DNA from: Phycicoccus avicenniae_A
GTDB lineage: Bacteria > Actinomycetota > Actinomycetes > Actinomycetales > Dermatophilaceae
NCBI RefSeq assembly: GCF_050496545.1
Contig: NZ_JBNVZV010000002.1
Coordinates: 1-64,000, forward strand
Direction: 5' to 3'
DNA length: 64,000 nucleotides
Shown here: positions 9,015 through 17,571 of the stretch, piece by piece
Layout: each line of letters starts with the position of its first letter
Numbering within the stretch: the stretch's first letter is position 1
Program-made: the position numbers and the translations under genes
The notes under the pieces: generated by a model
Seen by the model: only the letters and a program-made list of their open reading frames with translations
Database searches by the model: none
Told to the model about the DNA's origin: nothing

Positions 9015-9586
9015 GGCACGCTCCCTTCGGGCAGTGCGGACGATCGGGTGGCCGCGGACGAGGTGAGCTCGAGGTGGCGGCGGAGGGCGCGCCGGGCGCG
9101 GGTGAGGCGCAGCCGGAAGGCGACCGGGGAGATGCCGAGCACGGCCGCGGCGCCGGGGGAGGTGAGGTCGTCCCAGTAGGCCAGGGCGAGCACCTCCTGG
9201 TCGGCGGCCGTCAGGCGCGGCCACGCGGCGACGAGGTCGAGGCGGCGGGCGACGAGGTCGGGGTCCTCGCCGGTGGGGGCGCTCCCGCGGAGGGCCTCGT
9301 CGGCGAGCCGCACGGCGAGCGCCTCCCGGCGTCGCACCCCGCGCCGGTCGTTGAGCAGGATGCCGCGGGCCACGCCGAAGGCCCACGCCCGTCCGGCGTC
9401 CGGGTCGGCGGGCAGGTCGGCGACGCGTCGCCAGAGGACGAGGAAGGTCTCGGCGACGACGTCCTCGGCGTGGGTGGGGTGCACCCGTCGGCTGACGAAG
9501 CGGAGCACGTCGGGGTACCAGGCGGCGTACGCGGCGCGGAACCGGTCCTCGTCGGAGGGCCCCGGTGGGGCGTTCGTGGTGTCCAT
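9011..9586 (-). CDS. ECF-type RNA polymerase sigma-70 factor
   Basis: The 191-residue protein has region 2 (YPDVLRFVSRRV, HAEDVVAETFLVLWRRV, residues ~24-58) and region 4 (LTAADQEVLALAYWDDLT, AAAVLGISPVAFRLRLTRAR, ~122-168), but no region 3 or N-terminal extension, as expected for ECF factors. It would direct polymerase to a small regulon, usually including its own promoter. It is the first gene of a coupled pair with the membrane protein downstream. The conserved DAG/HAED acidic motif and the helix-turn-helix are intact. Confidence 0.92.
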   Translation of the reverse strand: MDTTNAPPGPSDEDRFRAAYAAWYPDVLRFVSRRVHPTHAEDVVAETFLVLWRRVADLPADPDAGRAWAFGVARGILLNDRRGVRRREALAVRLADEALRGSAPTGEDPDLVARRLDLVAAWPRLTAADQEVLALAYWDDLTSPGAAAVLGISPVAFRLRLTRARRALRRHLELTSSAATRSSALPEGSVP

Positions 9587-9599
9587 GTCCCGTTCCTGT

Positions 9600-9633
9600 C
9601 CGCCTGCCGGGGAAGTGTGTCACCGGCGGGCGG
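9600..9633 (-). terminator. Hairpin after the flavoprotein oxidoreductase gene
   Basis: An 11-bp stem with one mismatch pairs 9600-9610 with 9623-9633 across a 12-nt loop. Read on the minus strand it lies between the oxidoreductase stop and the sigma start, so it would separate the two transcription units. Confidence 0.55.
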
Positions 9634-9643
9634 GCACCGTGGG

Positions 9644-11023
9644 TCAGGACACGAGGTCGGCGAGGGCGCTCGAGACGGCCCGGTGGAAGGTGGGGTAGGC
9701 GAGCACCTGCTCGCGCAGCACGGCGGTGGGGACGCGGGCGTGGACGGCGGTGGCGAGCATCGAGAGCACCTCGCCGCCGGTGGGACCGACCGACGTGGCA
9801 CCGACGAGGTGGCCGGTCGCGCGGTCCTCGACGACCTTGACGAGGCCCTCGCCACCGGGACTGTGGATCCAGCCGCGGGTCGACTCCTCCAGCGCGGTCG
9901 TGCCCGTGCGGACGTCGAGCCCGGCGTCGCGGGCCTGCTGCTCGGTGAGGCCGACCGCGCCGACCTCCGGATCGGTGTAGGTGACGCGCGGGACCGCGTG
10001 GTAGCTGGCCCACGGGCCGTCGGCGCCGGTGAGGTCGCGCAGCGCGATGCCCGCCTGGTACATCGACATGTGCGTGAAGGCGCCCTGGCCGGTGATGTCG
10101 CCGACCGCCCACAGCTTCTCGCCGGCGCGCATCCGCTCGTCGGTGACGACCGAGCGGGCGGCGGGGTCGAGGCCGACGGTCTCGAGCCCGAGGTCGCCGA
10201 GGTTCGGGCGGCGGCCCGCCGCGACGAGCATCCGGTCCGCCTCCAGGGTCAGCTCGTCGCCGCCCTCCGGGCGGACGACCAGCGAGAACCGGCCGTCCAC
10301 GTGGTCGACGGAGGAGGCCGTGGCGCCGGTGAGGACCTGGATGCCGTCCGCGGCGAAGGCCCGGCCCACGACCGCGGAGGCCTCCGGCTCCTCGAGCGCG
10401 AGCAGGCGCGGTGCGGCCTCGACGAGGGTGACCGTCGTGCCGAAGCGGGAGAAGGCCTGGGCGAGCTCGGCCCCGATGGCGCCCCCGCCCATGACGAGGA
10501 GCGACGCCGGGGCCTCGGTGGCGCGCAGCGCCTCCCGGTTGGTCCAGTACGGCGCGGCGGCCAGCCCGTCCACCGGCGGCGCGGACGGCGCGGTACCGGT
10601 GTTGAGGACGACGCCGGTGGAGGCGACGAAGCGCTGCCCGTCGACCTCGACGACGCCGGGACCGGCGAGGCGGGCGTGGCCGCGGACGAACGTGACGCCC
10701 GCGTCCTCGAGGCGGCGCACGGCGACGGTGTCGTCCCAGTCGTCGGTGGCCTCCTCGCGGATGCGGGTGGCGACCACCGAGAAGTCCGGGGTGGCGCTCG
10801 CGGAGCCGGCGAGGGTGCCGACCCGGTGCGCCTCGGCGAGGGAGTTCGCGGCGCGGATCATCATCTTGCTCGGGATGCACCCGTAGTACGGGCACTCGCC
10901 CCCGACGAGGCGCTCGTCGACGCCGACGACGCGCATCCCGGCGCGGGCGGCCTCGGTGGCGAGGTGCTCGCCCCCGGGTCCGAGGCCGATGACGACGAGG
11001 TCGACGCGCTGGTCATCGCTCAT
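9644..11023 (-). CDS. Class I pyridine nucleotide-disulfide oxidoreductase homologue
   Basis: This 459-residue FAD/NAD(P)H-dependent flavoprotein resembles dihydrolipoamide dehydrogenase and mercuric reductase. It has the FAD-binding GLGPGGEHLATEAA (residues ~12-25), a redox-active Cys pair in GGECPYYGCIPSK (CxxxxC), the NAD(P)-binding GGGAIGAELAQAF (~170), and the second FAD motif KLWAVGDITG (~300). The usual C-terminal His-x4-Glu acid-base pair (HPTxxE) is replaced by YPTFHR, so the disulfide substrate chemistry may differ. ATG 11023 follows GAGGCT by 7 bases, a leaderless-type start; upstream in-frame codons give an Arg-rich tail unlike the family. The physiological substrate is unknown. 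Confidence 0.88.
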   Translation of the reverse strand: MSDDQRVDLVVIGLGPGGEHLATEAARAGMRVVGVDERLVGGECPYYGCIPSKMMIRAANSLAEAHRVGTLAGSASATPDFSVVATRIREEATDDWDDTVAVRRLEDAGVTFVRGHARLAGPGVVEVDGQRFVASTGVVLNTGTAPSAPPVDGLAAAPYWTNREALRATEAPASLLVMGGGAIGAELAQAFSRFGTTVTLVEAAPRLLALEEPEASAVVGRAFAADGIQVLTGATASSVDHVDGRFSLVVRPEGGDELTLEADRMLVAAGRRPNLGDLGLETVGLDPAARSVVTDERMRAGEKLWAVGDITGQGAFTHMSMYQAGIALRDLTGADGPWASYHAVPRVTYTDPEVGAVGLTEQQARDAGLDVRTGTTALEESTRGWIHSPGGEGLVKVVEDRATGHLVGATSVGPTGGEVLSMLATAVHARVPTAVLREQVLAYPTFHRAVSSALADLVS

Positions 11024-11160
11024 GGCGAAGAGCCTCGCACGCCGTCCCCGCCCCGGGGACCCCCGCGGACGCCCACTTTCGCTCCTCGGCGGTGTCGGCG
11101 GCCCGCGGTAGACAGGGTCCCGCGCCCCGAGCCCCCGGGGCCGGCACGAGGAGGCCACCG

Positions 11161-11748
11161 ATGTACGCACCCGCACCCGACGACGAGTCCACCACGCTGG
11201 TCGGCTACGTCGACCAGCAGCTCGAGGCCCTGCGCGCGTCGGTGCACGGCCTCACCGAGGAGCAGGCGCGCAGCACGCCGTGCCGCAGCGCGCTCTCCCT
11301 CGCGGGCCTGCTCAAGCACGTCACCCGGGGGATGGAGGGGGCCGTCGCGCTGCTCGCGGGCGAGGAGCGGGTGCTCGACGCCGAGGCGTACGCGGCGTAC
11401 CAGGCCGCCTTCTCGCTCACCGACGACGAGAGCGCCGCCGGGGTGCTCGAGGCCTTCGACGCGGCACGACCCCGCTACCTCGCGGCCCTGCGCGCGGCCG
11501 ACCCCGACGCCGAGCGCCTCGAGCCACCCTCGCCGTGGCACGGCATCACCGAGCCGATGCCCGCGCGCACCCGCTACTACCTGACCCACCAGGTCGAGGA
11601 GATGGCCCGGCACGCCGGCCACGCCGACATCCTCCGCGAGCAGGTCGACGGCGAGGCCGTGCCGCGCCTCGTCCTGTCCCGTCTCGGGGCGCCGGCCAAC
11701 GCCTTCTTCCAGCCCTACGTCGCGGCCCCCGGCACCCTCGACGCCTGA
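11161..11748 (+). CDS. DinB/DUF664 family protein
   Basis: The 195-residue four-helix-bundle protein shows the DUF664 pattern: His in LLKHVTRG (~residue 59) and the C-terminal THQVEEMARHAGHADILREQ (~140-159, exactly twenty residues), which supply the presumed divalent metal ligands. Actinobacterial members include mycothiol-dependent transferases; which reaction this one carries out cannot be read from sequence. ATG 11161 is preceded by GAGGAGG at proper spacing. It diverges from the oxidoreductase gene and stands alone. Confidence 0.85.
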   Translation: MYAPAPDDESTTLVGYVDQQLEALRASVHGLTEEQARSTPCRSALSLAGLLKHVTRGMEGAVALLAGEERVLDAEAYAAYQAAFSLTDDESAAGVLEAFDAARPRYLAALRAADPDAERLEPPSPWHGITEPMPARTRYYLTHQVEEMARHAGHADILREQVDGEAVPRLVLSRLGAPANAFFQPYVAAPGTLDA

Positions 11749-11804
11749 GCCACGACGGGAGCGGCCGGTTTGGGCACGGCCCGTGCCCGACCTACCCTTG
11801 GGGG

Positions 11805-13778
11805 ATGCCCGGACAGTCCGTCTTCCCCGCCCTCGAGCCGCTGCTCGAGCAGGTGAGCAAGCCCATCCAGTACGTGGGCGGCGAGCTGAACTCGACGGTC
11901 AAGCCCTGGGACGTCGCCGGCGACGCGACCGTCCGCTGGTCCCTGATGTACCCCGACGCCTACGAGGTCGGCGTGCCGAACCAGGGCGTCATGATCCTCT
12001 ACGAAGTGCTCAACGAGCGCCCCGACGCCCTCGCCGAGCGCACCTACGCGGTGTGGCCGGACCTCGAGGCGTTGATGCGCGAGCACGGCGTGCCGCAGTT
12101 CACCGTCGACGCGCACCGCCCGGTCGGCGACTTCGACCTGCTCGGGATGTCCTTTTCCACCGAGCTCGGCTACACGAACATGCTCACGGCGCTCGACCTC
12201 GCCGGCATCCCGCTGCACGCTCGTGACCGCGACGAGTCCCACCCGCTCGTCGTCGCCGGTGGCCACGCGGCGTTCAACCCGGAGACCATCGCCGACTTCG
12301 TCGACTGCGCCGTCGTCGGCGACGGCGAGGAGGCCGTGCTGGCCATCACCGACATCGTCGGGGACTGGAAGCGCGAGGGCCGTCCCGGCGGACGCCACGA
12401 GCTGCTGCTGCGCCTGGCGCGCACCGGTGGCGTCTACGTGCCGGCGTTCTTCGACGTCACCTACCTGCCCGACGGTCGCATCCAGCGCGTCGCGCCGAAC
12501 GCCCCCGGCGTGCCGTGGCGCGTCTCGAAGCACACCGTCATGGACCTCGACGCCTGGCCCTACCCGAAGCAGCCGCTGGTGCCGCTCGCCGAGTCGGTCC
12601 ACGAGCGCATGTCGGTCGAGATCTTCCGCGGCTGCACGCGCGGCTGCCGCTTCTGCCAGGCCGGGATGATCACCCGCCCGGTGCGCGAGCGGTCCATCAC
12701 CGGGATCGGCGAGATGGTCGAGCGCGGCCTCGCGGCAACGGGATTCGAGGAGGTCGGGCTGCTCTCGCTGTCGAGCGCGGACCACTCCGAGATCGCCGAC
12801 GTCACCAAGGGGCTTGCCGACCGCTACGAGGGCACGAACACCGGTCTGTCGCTCCCGTCCACGCGCGTCGACGCCTTCAACATCGACCTCGCCAACGAGC
12901 TGACCCGCAACGGTCGCCGCTCCGGCCTGACCTTCGCGCCGGAGGGCGGCTCCGAGCGCATCCGCAAGGTCATCAACAAGATGGTCAGCGAGGACGACCT
13001 CATCCGCACGGTGGCCGCCGCGTACGGCGCCGGCTGGCGGCAGGTCAAGCTCTACTTCATGTGCGGCCTCCCGACCGAGACCGACGAGGACGTCCTCCAG
13101 ATCGCCGAGCTCGCCAAGCGGGTCATCGAGACCGGCCGCGAGGTCAGCGGCCGCCGCGACATCCGCTGCACCGTCTCGATCGGCGGGTTCGTGCCCAAGC
13201 CGCACACGCCGTTCCAGTGGGCCGCCCAGCTCGGCGCCGAGGAGACCGACGCCCGGCTCCAGAAGCTGCGCGAGGCGATCCGCGCCGACCGCCGCTTCGC
13301 CAGCGCCATCGGGTTCCGGTACCACGACGGCAAGCCCGGCATCGTCGAGGGCCTGCTCTCGCGCGGCGACCGCCGCGTCGGCCGGGTCATCGAGGCCGTG
13401 TGGCGCGACGGCGGCCGGTTCGACGGCTGGAGCGAGCACTTCTCCTACGAGCGCTGGATGGCCGCCGCCGAGCGCGAGCTGCCCCCGCAGGGCGTCGACG
13501 TCGCCTGGTACACCACCCGCGAGCGCGAGGAGAGCGAGGTCCTGCCCTGGGACCACATCGACTCCGGGCTCGACAAGGAGTGGCTCTGGCAGGACTGGCT
13601 CGACGCGCTCGACGAGACCGAGGTCGAGGACTGCCGCTGGACCCCGTGCTTCGACTGCGGCGTCTGCCCGCAGATGAACACCGAGATCGAGATCGGCCCC
13701 ACGGGCAAGACCCTCCTGCCGCTCACCGTCCTCGGCTCCGGCCGCGCGGCGATGGCCGAGGCCGCGCACACGCACTGA
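11805..13778 (+). CDS. TIGR03960-type radical SAM protein
   Basis: The 657-residue protein has an N-terminal B12-binding-like region (residues ~1-180, with ELGYTNMLTALDLAGI and VAGGHAAFNPE), then a radical SAM domain with the cluster motif RGCTRGCRFCQAG (CxxxCxxC, ~residues 271-283), and a Cys-rich C-terminus (CRWTPCFDCGVCP). Family function is unsettled; partners with a DUF2344 protein are common and some links to tRNA or cofactor chemistry have been suggested. In related actinobacteria the DUF2344 gene follows at once. Here it is found at 24535, about 10.7 kb away. ATG 11805 follows TACCCT by 6 bases (leaderless type). Confidence 0.9.
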   Translation: MPGQSVFPALEPLLEQVSKPIQYVGGELNSTVKPWDVAGDATVRWSLMYPDAYEVGVPNQGVMILYEVLNERPDALAERTYAVWPDLEALMREHGVPQFTVDAHRPVGDFDLLGMSFSTELGYTNMLTALDLAGIPLHARDRDESHPLVVAGGHAAFNPETIADFVDCAVVGDGEEAVLAITDIVGDWKREGRPGGRHELLLRLARTGGVYVPAFFDVTYLPDGRIQRVAPNAPGVPWRVSKHTVMDLDAWPYPKQPLVPLAESVHERMSVEIFRGCTRGCRFCQAGMITRPVRERSITGIGEMVERGLAATGFEEVGLLSLSSADHSEIADVTKGLADRYEGTNTGLSLPSTRVDAFNIDLANELTRNGRRSGLTFAPEGGSERIRKVINKMVSEDDLIRTVAAAYGAGWRQVKLYFMCGLPTETDEDVLQIAELAKRVIETGREVSGRRDIRCTVSIGGFVPKPHTPFQWAAQLGAEETDARLQKLREAIRADRRFASAIGFRYHDGKPGIVEGLLSRGDRRVGRVIEAVWRDGGRFDGWSEHFSYERWMAAAERELPPQGVDVAWYTTREREESEVLPWDHIDSGLDKEWLWQDWLDALDETEVEDCRWTPCFDCGVCPQMNTEIEIGPTGKTLLPLTVLGSGRAAMAEAAHTH

Positions 13779-13799
13779 CGCCGGGCGCTCGTGGTGGCC

Positions 13800-14237
13800 T
13801 CAGGCGCGCAGAGCCGCCACGACCGACTCGACCCGTCGGGCACGCGTCTCGGGCTTCTTCGCCGCGAGGACGGCCTCTGCGTGCCGGCGCTGCGCGCTGT
13901 ACGTCAGGGCCGCCCAGGCACTCGCGGCCGCGGGCTCGGCGGCCAGGGCGGCGGCGAGGTCGTCCGGCACCTCCACCGTGCGCGGCGCGTCGTCGAGGAC
14001 CACCGTGACCGTGTGCGTCTCGCCGGCGGCGATGCCCGCCGCCTCGCGGACCGCCGCGCTCGCCCCGAGGAGGAAGCGCCCGCCCATCGAGGCGATGCTG
14101 GTGCGCCAGGTGTGACCGGCGACGGTCGCCGCGACCTTCGGGCGCCGGCCGCCACCGAGCCCCTCGACGACCTCGTCGGGGACCACGAAGCCCGTCGTCG
14201 TGCCGCCGGTGGCCTCGAGCTCCGTCGTGAACTCCAT
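13800..14237 (-). CDS. DUF1905 / YdeI-like protein
   Basis: The 145-residue protein begins MEFTTELEATGGTTTGFVVP, the DUF1905 beta-barrel start, and continues with VEGLGGGRRPKVAATVAGHTW. The C-terminal half carries the YdeI/OmpD-associated pattern (VEVPDDLAAALA, WAALTYSAQRRHAEAV, KKPETRARRVESVV). Family members are described as bacteriocin-protection or unknown small proteins. ATG 14237 follows CAGACT by 7 bases. It converges closely with the radical SAM gene, with only 21 bases between stops. Confidence 0.85.
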   Translation of the reverse strand: MEFTTELEATGGTTTGFVVPDEVVEGLGGGRRPKVAATVAGHTWRTSIASMGGRFLLGASAAVREAAGIAAGETHTVTVVLDDAPRTVEVPDDLAAALAAEPAAASAWAALTYSAQRRHAEAVLAAKKPETRARRVESVVAALRA

Positions 14238-14346
14238 GGGCGGCAGTCTGCCCGACCGCAGACCGGTCCTGCAGGGTGACGGAGGCGACGCGTGGCGTGG
14301 GTCGCAGCGGCGGACGCCGGCGCCGAGGCGGGGGGACGATGGACCC

Positions 14347-15435
14347 GTGGGCAGGCCGAGCGGCAGCAGCCGGCGTCGGGCCCTCCTCCTGGGCTCCGAC
14401 TCCGGCCGGGACGCCCTGCGCCGCATCGCCGTCGCGCTGAGCGCGCTCGCGGCCGTGACGGTGGTCGGCACGCTCGGCTACGTCGTCCTCGGCTTCCCGT
14501 TCCTCGACGCGCTCTACCAGACCGTCACCACGGTGGCGACGGTCGGCTTCCGCGAGGTGCGGCCGCTCGGGCCGGGCGGCCAGGCCTTCACGATCGTCCT
14601 CATCCTGCTCGGGGTGGGGACGGTCCTCTACAACCTCGGGGTCCTCGTCGAGGCCGTCACCGAGGGCCACCTGCGCGAGCACCTCCGGAGGCGTCGCATG
14701 GAGCACGACATCGCGCGGCTGCGCGACCACGTCATCGTCTGCGGGTACGGCCGGGTCGGCCGCTCCGCGAGTCGCTACCTGCTCGACCGCGGCCACCGGG
14801 TGGTCGTCGTCGACACCGACGAGGTCCGGCTGGCCGGGGCCGACGGACCCTGCGTCCACGGAGACGCCGCGGACGACGACGTCCTGCGCGCGGCCGGCAT
14901 CGAGCGGGCGCGGGCGCTGGTCTGCGCGCTCGACAGCGACGCCGACACCACCTACGCGACGCTCTCGGCCCGCGCGCTGCGACCCGACCTCGTGATCATC
15001 AGCCGGGCCCGCACCCTGGCCTCGAAGGACAAGCTCGTCCTCGCCGGGGCCACCCGGGCGGTCAACCCGCAGCTCATCGGCGGACGGCGGATGGCCTCCT
15101 TCGCCCTCCACGCCGACGTCGCCGAGTTCCTCGACGAGGTGATGCACGACGACGACCTCGACGTCCGGATCGAGCAGGTGCGGCTCACGGACGCGGACGG
15201 GGTCGTCGGGCGCACCCTCGGCGAGGTCGACGTCCTCGGCACCTGCGGCTGCCAGCTGCTCGCCGTCCGCGCGCCGCGCAAGGGCCCCTTCACGCCGTCG
15301 CCGCCGGCGGACCGCGTCCTCGAGGCCGGAGCCACGCTCATCGTCTTCGGCACCCCCGAGCAGGTCGGCCGGCTGCGCGCGCTCGCGGTCACGGGGCAGC
15401 CCGTGTCGGCGGTCGGGGGCACGCTGGGGGGATGA
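14347..15435 (+). CDS. Potassium channel with TrkA-N and TrkA-C domains
   Basis: The 362-residue protein has two membrane helices (residues ~22-44 and ~77-98) flanking a pore loop with TVTTVATVGFREV as the filter region, so the filter core is TVGF rather than TVGYGD. A cytoplasmic RCK/TrkA-N Rossmann domain follows (VIVCGYGRVGRSASRYLL, ~residue 132) and then a TrkA-C domain (~270-340). It should form a ligand-gated MthK-like K+ channel. GTG 14347 follows GACGAT by 6 bases; earlier in-frame starts lack conserved sequence. Its stop overlaps the next gene by ATGA. Confidence 0.9.
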   Translation: MGRPSGSSRRRALLLGSDSGRDALRRIAVALSALAAVTVVGTLGYVVLGFPFLDALYQTVTTVATVGFREVRPLGPGGQAFTIVLILLGVGTVLYNLGVLVEAVTEGHLREHLRRRRMEHDIARLRDHVIVCGYGRVGRSASRYLLDRGHRVVVVDTDEVRLAGADGPCVHGDAADDDVLRAAGIERARALVCALDSDADTTYATLSARALRPDLVIISRARTLASKDKLVLAGATRAVNPQLIGGRRMASFALHADVAEFLDEVMHDDDLDVRIEQVRLTDADGVVGRTLGEVDVLGTCGCQLLAVRAPRKGPFTPSPPADRVLEAGATLIVFGTPEQVGRLRALAVTGQPVSAVGGTLGG

Positions 15436-15983
15436 GCACCGAGCACCCGTCCGTCCTCACCGGCCCCGCCCTGCCCCCCGGGTACGGCAGCGTCAACCCG
15501 TTCGCCGCGGTCCGGGGCCCCGGTGGTTGTGCCGGCTTCGTCCGGTTCGTCGAGGAGGTCTTCGGGGGACGCGAGACGCTCGCCGCCCACACCGTCGACG
15601 CCGATGGCCTGCTCATTCACGCCGAGGTACGGGTCGGCGACTCCACCATCATGTGCGCCGACGCCAAGCCGCAGTGGGCCTTCACCCCGGCGCTGCTCCA
15701 GGTGTACGTGGCCGACGTCGCGGAGGTCGTGGACAGGGCGGTCGCGCACGGCGCCGAGGTGGTCACGCCGCCCACCGCGTTCCACGGCGGCCAGCGGCTG
15801 GCCCGCCTCCTCGACCCGTGGCACGGCGTGTGGTGGCTCTTCGAGTACGGCCCCGGGAGCACGGCGCCCAGCGAGGGCCCCGACGAGCTCCCGCGATGGC
15901 GCCCCGACCCCGATGCGCCGCCGAGCGAGGTCTTCCGCACCGTCGACGAGGCGATGACCCACCTCGGCCCGCCCCTTCCCTGA
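15432..15983 (+). CDS. VOC-fold (glyoxalase/PhnB-like) protein
   Basis: The 183-residue protein has the paired betaalphabetabetabeta VOC pattern: VNPFAAVRG, GFVRFVEEVFGG, HAEVRVGDSTIMCADA, then LLQVYVADVAEVVDRAVAHGAE and LLDPWHGVWWLFEY. Members bind metals and catalyse isomerisation, ring cleavage or resistance reactions; PhnB-like ones often have no known substrate. Start ATG 15432 overlaps the K+ channel stop by four bases, so the two are translated together, though a functional link is not obvious. Confidence 0.85.
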   Translation: MSTEHPSVLTGPALPPGYGSVNPFAAVRGPGGCAGFVRFVEEVFGGRETLAAHTVDADGLLIHAEVRVGDSTIMCADAKPQWAFTPALLQVYVADVAEVVDRAVAHGAEVVTPPTAFHGGQRLARLLDPWHGVWWLFEYGPGSTAPSEGPDELPRWRPDPDAPPSEVFRTVDEAMTHLGPPLP

Positions 15984-16010
15984 CCGCCCCGCGTCGGCCA
16001 CAGTGGGTCC

Positions 16011-16505
16011 GTGCCCCGAGCGGTCCTGTCCCTCGCCCCCGTGCTCGCCGTGCTGCTCACGGTCGGGTGCGGGCAGGGCAGCCGGGTCGCGACCCTGGCC
16101 GACGACGTCGCCCGCGCCACCCGGTTGGACAGCGACGAGGTGCTCCGCCTCGCGCAGCCCGAGGCCGATGCCGCGGGTCGCTCCACCGACGACCTCCTGC
16201 GCGGGTGGTCCTCGTCCCTGCGCGACGCCGCGACCCGCTACCGCGAGGTTCCGGCCGAGGAGAGGGCGGTCGCCTGCGACGCCGTCACCACGGTGCTCTC
16301 CGACTCCCTCGATGGCAACCCGGCCACCGACCCGAACCCCCTGCTCGCGGCGGCGTCGGCCGTGGCGGGGGCCAACCCCACCGTCGGGAGGCGAGCCCTG
16401 GCGGACGACCTGACCAAGGCCGCCGGCCAGGTGCAGGCGGGGCAGCCCTCGGCCCTGACCCTGCTCATGCTCAAGACTGGTGTCTGCCAGGTGGCCGGCG
16501 CCTGA
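16011..16505 (+). CDS. Small lipoprotein of unknown function
   Basis: The 164-residue protein starts with a hydrophobic signal (AVLSLAPVLAVLLTVGC) ending in Cys at about residue 20, a plausible though imperfect lipobox. The mature part is helical, with one later Cys pair (AVACDAV and TGVCQVAGA) that could form a disulfide. I do not recognise a family. GTG 16011 follows CACAGT by 6 bases, a leaderless-type start. Confidence 0.7.
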   Translation: MPRAVLSLAPVLAVLLTVGCGQGSRVATLADDVARATRLDSDEVLRLAQPEADAAGRSTDDLLRGWSSSLRDAATRYREVPAEERAVACDAVTTVLSDSLDGNPATDPNPLLAAASAVAGANPTVGRRALADDLTKAAGQVQAGQPSALTLLMLKTGVCQVAGA

Positions 16506-16538
16506 GCGCGGGGCAGGCCGGCTGACAGGATGGCGACC

Positions 16539-17489
16539 GTGGACGACCGCCCGCCCCCGCCCAGCGAGATCACGCTGCGCTTCCTGGCGGCCCCGACCGA
16601 TGCCGGCCACTCCGGCTCGGTCTCGGCCGGCCGGGTGCTGGAGTGGATCGACAAGGCGGGCTACGCCGCGGCCGCGGGCTGGAGCGGCACCTACTGCGTC
16701 ACCGCGTACGTCGGCAACGTCCGCTTCACCCGCCCGGTCGAGATCGGCGACCTCGTCGAGGTGACGGCCCGCGTCGTGCACACCGGGCGCAGCTCGATGC
16801 ACATCAGCGTCGACGTGGCCTCGGGCGGCCCGCGCACCCGAGCCCTCGAACCGGCCACCCGGTGCCTCATCGTCTTCGTGGCGGTCGACGACGCAGGCCG
16901 CTCGACCCCCGTCCCCGAGCTCGTGCCGCGTACCACCGCCGACGAGCTGGCGCGGGCGTGGGCCTTGCGCCGGGCCGACGTGCGCGCCGAGGTCGAGGCG
17001 GCGATGGCCGGCCAGGTCTACTCCGACGCCGGCACCGCGCCCCGCGTGACGCTGCGCTTCCTCGCTGCGCCGACCGACGTCAACTGGGGCGGCAAGGTGC
17101 ACGGCGGCATCGTCATGCGCTGGATCGACGAGGCGGCCCACGTCCTCGCGACGCAGTGGACCGGCGACGCCGACAACGTCGCGATCTTCACCGGGGGAGT
17201 GCGGTTCTACCGGCCGCTGCGCATCGGGCACCTGGTCGAGGTCGAGGCCCGGCTGCTGCACACCGGGCGCACCTCGATGCACGTCGGCGTCCACGTGCGC
17301 TCCGGCGACCCGACCGGCGGCGCCGACGCGCTCGAGCTGACCACGTACTGCCGCACCATCCTCGTCGGCCTGGATGCCGACCGCCGGGCGGTGCCGACGC
17401 CGCCGTGGGTGCCGGTGTCCGACGAGGACCGTGCGCTGGACGCGCACGCCGTCGAGCTCGTCGCCATCCGCGCCCGCCACGGCGACTGA
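16539..17489 (+). CDS. Tandem hotdog-fold acyl-CoA thioesterase
   Basis: The 316-residue protein contains two homologous hotdog domains. Each begins with EITLRFLAAPTD or VTLRFLAAPTD (residues ~10 and ~170) and has a matching HTGRxSMHxxV strand. The second copy keeps the active-site-like GGKVHGGIVMRWIDEAA; the first has GSVSAGRVLEWIDKA without the HGG. It would hydrolyse acyl-CoAs in the cytoplasm, probably through the C-terminal copy. GTG 16539 follows CAGGAT by 7 bases; ATG 16530 lies inside that hexamer and is the alternative start (319 residues). Confidence 0.87.
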   Translation: MDDRPPPPSEITLRFLAAPTDAGHSGSVSAGRVLEWIDKAGYAAAAGWSGTYCVTAYVGNVRFTRPVEIGDLVEVTARVVHTGRSSMHISVDVASGGPRTRALEPATRCLIVFVAVDDAGRSTPVPELVPRTTADELARAWALRRADVRAEVEAAMAGQVYSDAGTAPRVTLRFLAAPTDVNWGGKVHGGIVMRWIDEAAHVLATQWTGDADNVAIFTGGVRFYRPLRIGHLVEVEARLLHTGRTSMHVGVHVRSGDPTGGADALELTTYCRTILVGLDADRRAVPTPPWVPVSDEDRALDAHAVELVAIRARHGD

Positions 17490-17533
17490 CCGGTCCGCCC
17501 GCATCCCGTCCGCGCCGTCTGCGGCTTGTGTCA

Positions 17534-17571
17534 TTGACGATAGTGTGTGACGCACACTATGGTGTGACGCA
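17534..17571 (+). promoter_or_regulatory. Promoter and palindromic operator of the padR gene
   Basis: TTGACG (17534-17539) and TATGGT (17558-17563) with an 18-bp spacer form a promoter whose start would fall at the ATG 17571. A perfect palindrome, ATAGTGTG-TGACG-CACACTAT (17540-17560), fills the spacer. GTGTGACGCA also recurs at 17545 and 17562. PadR proteins usually bind such inverted repeats over their own promoter, so autorepression is the likely mode. Confidence 0.75.
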
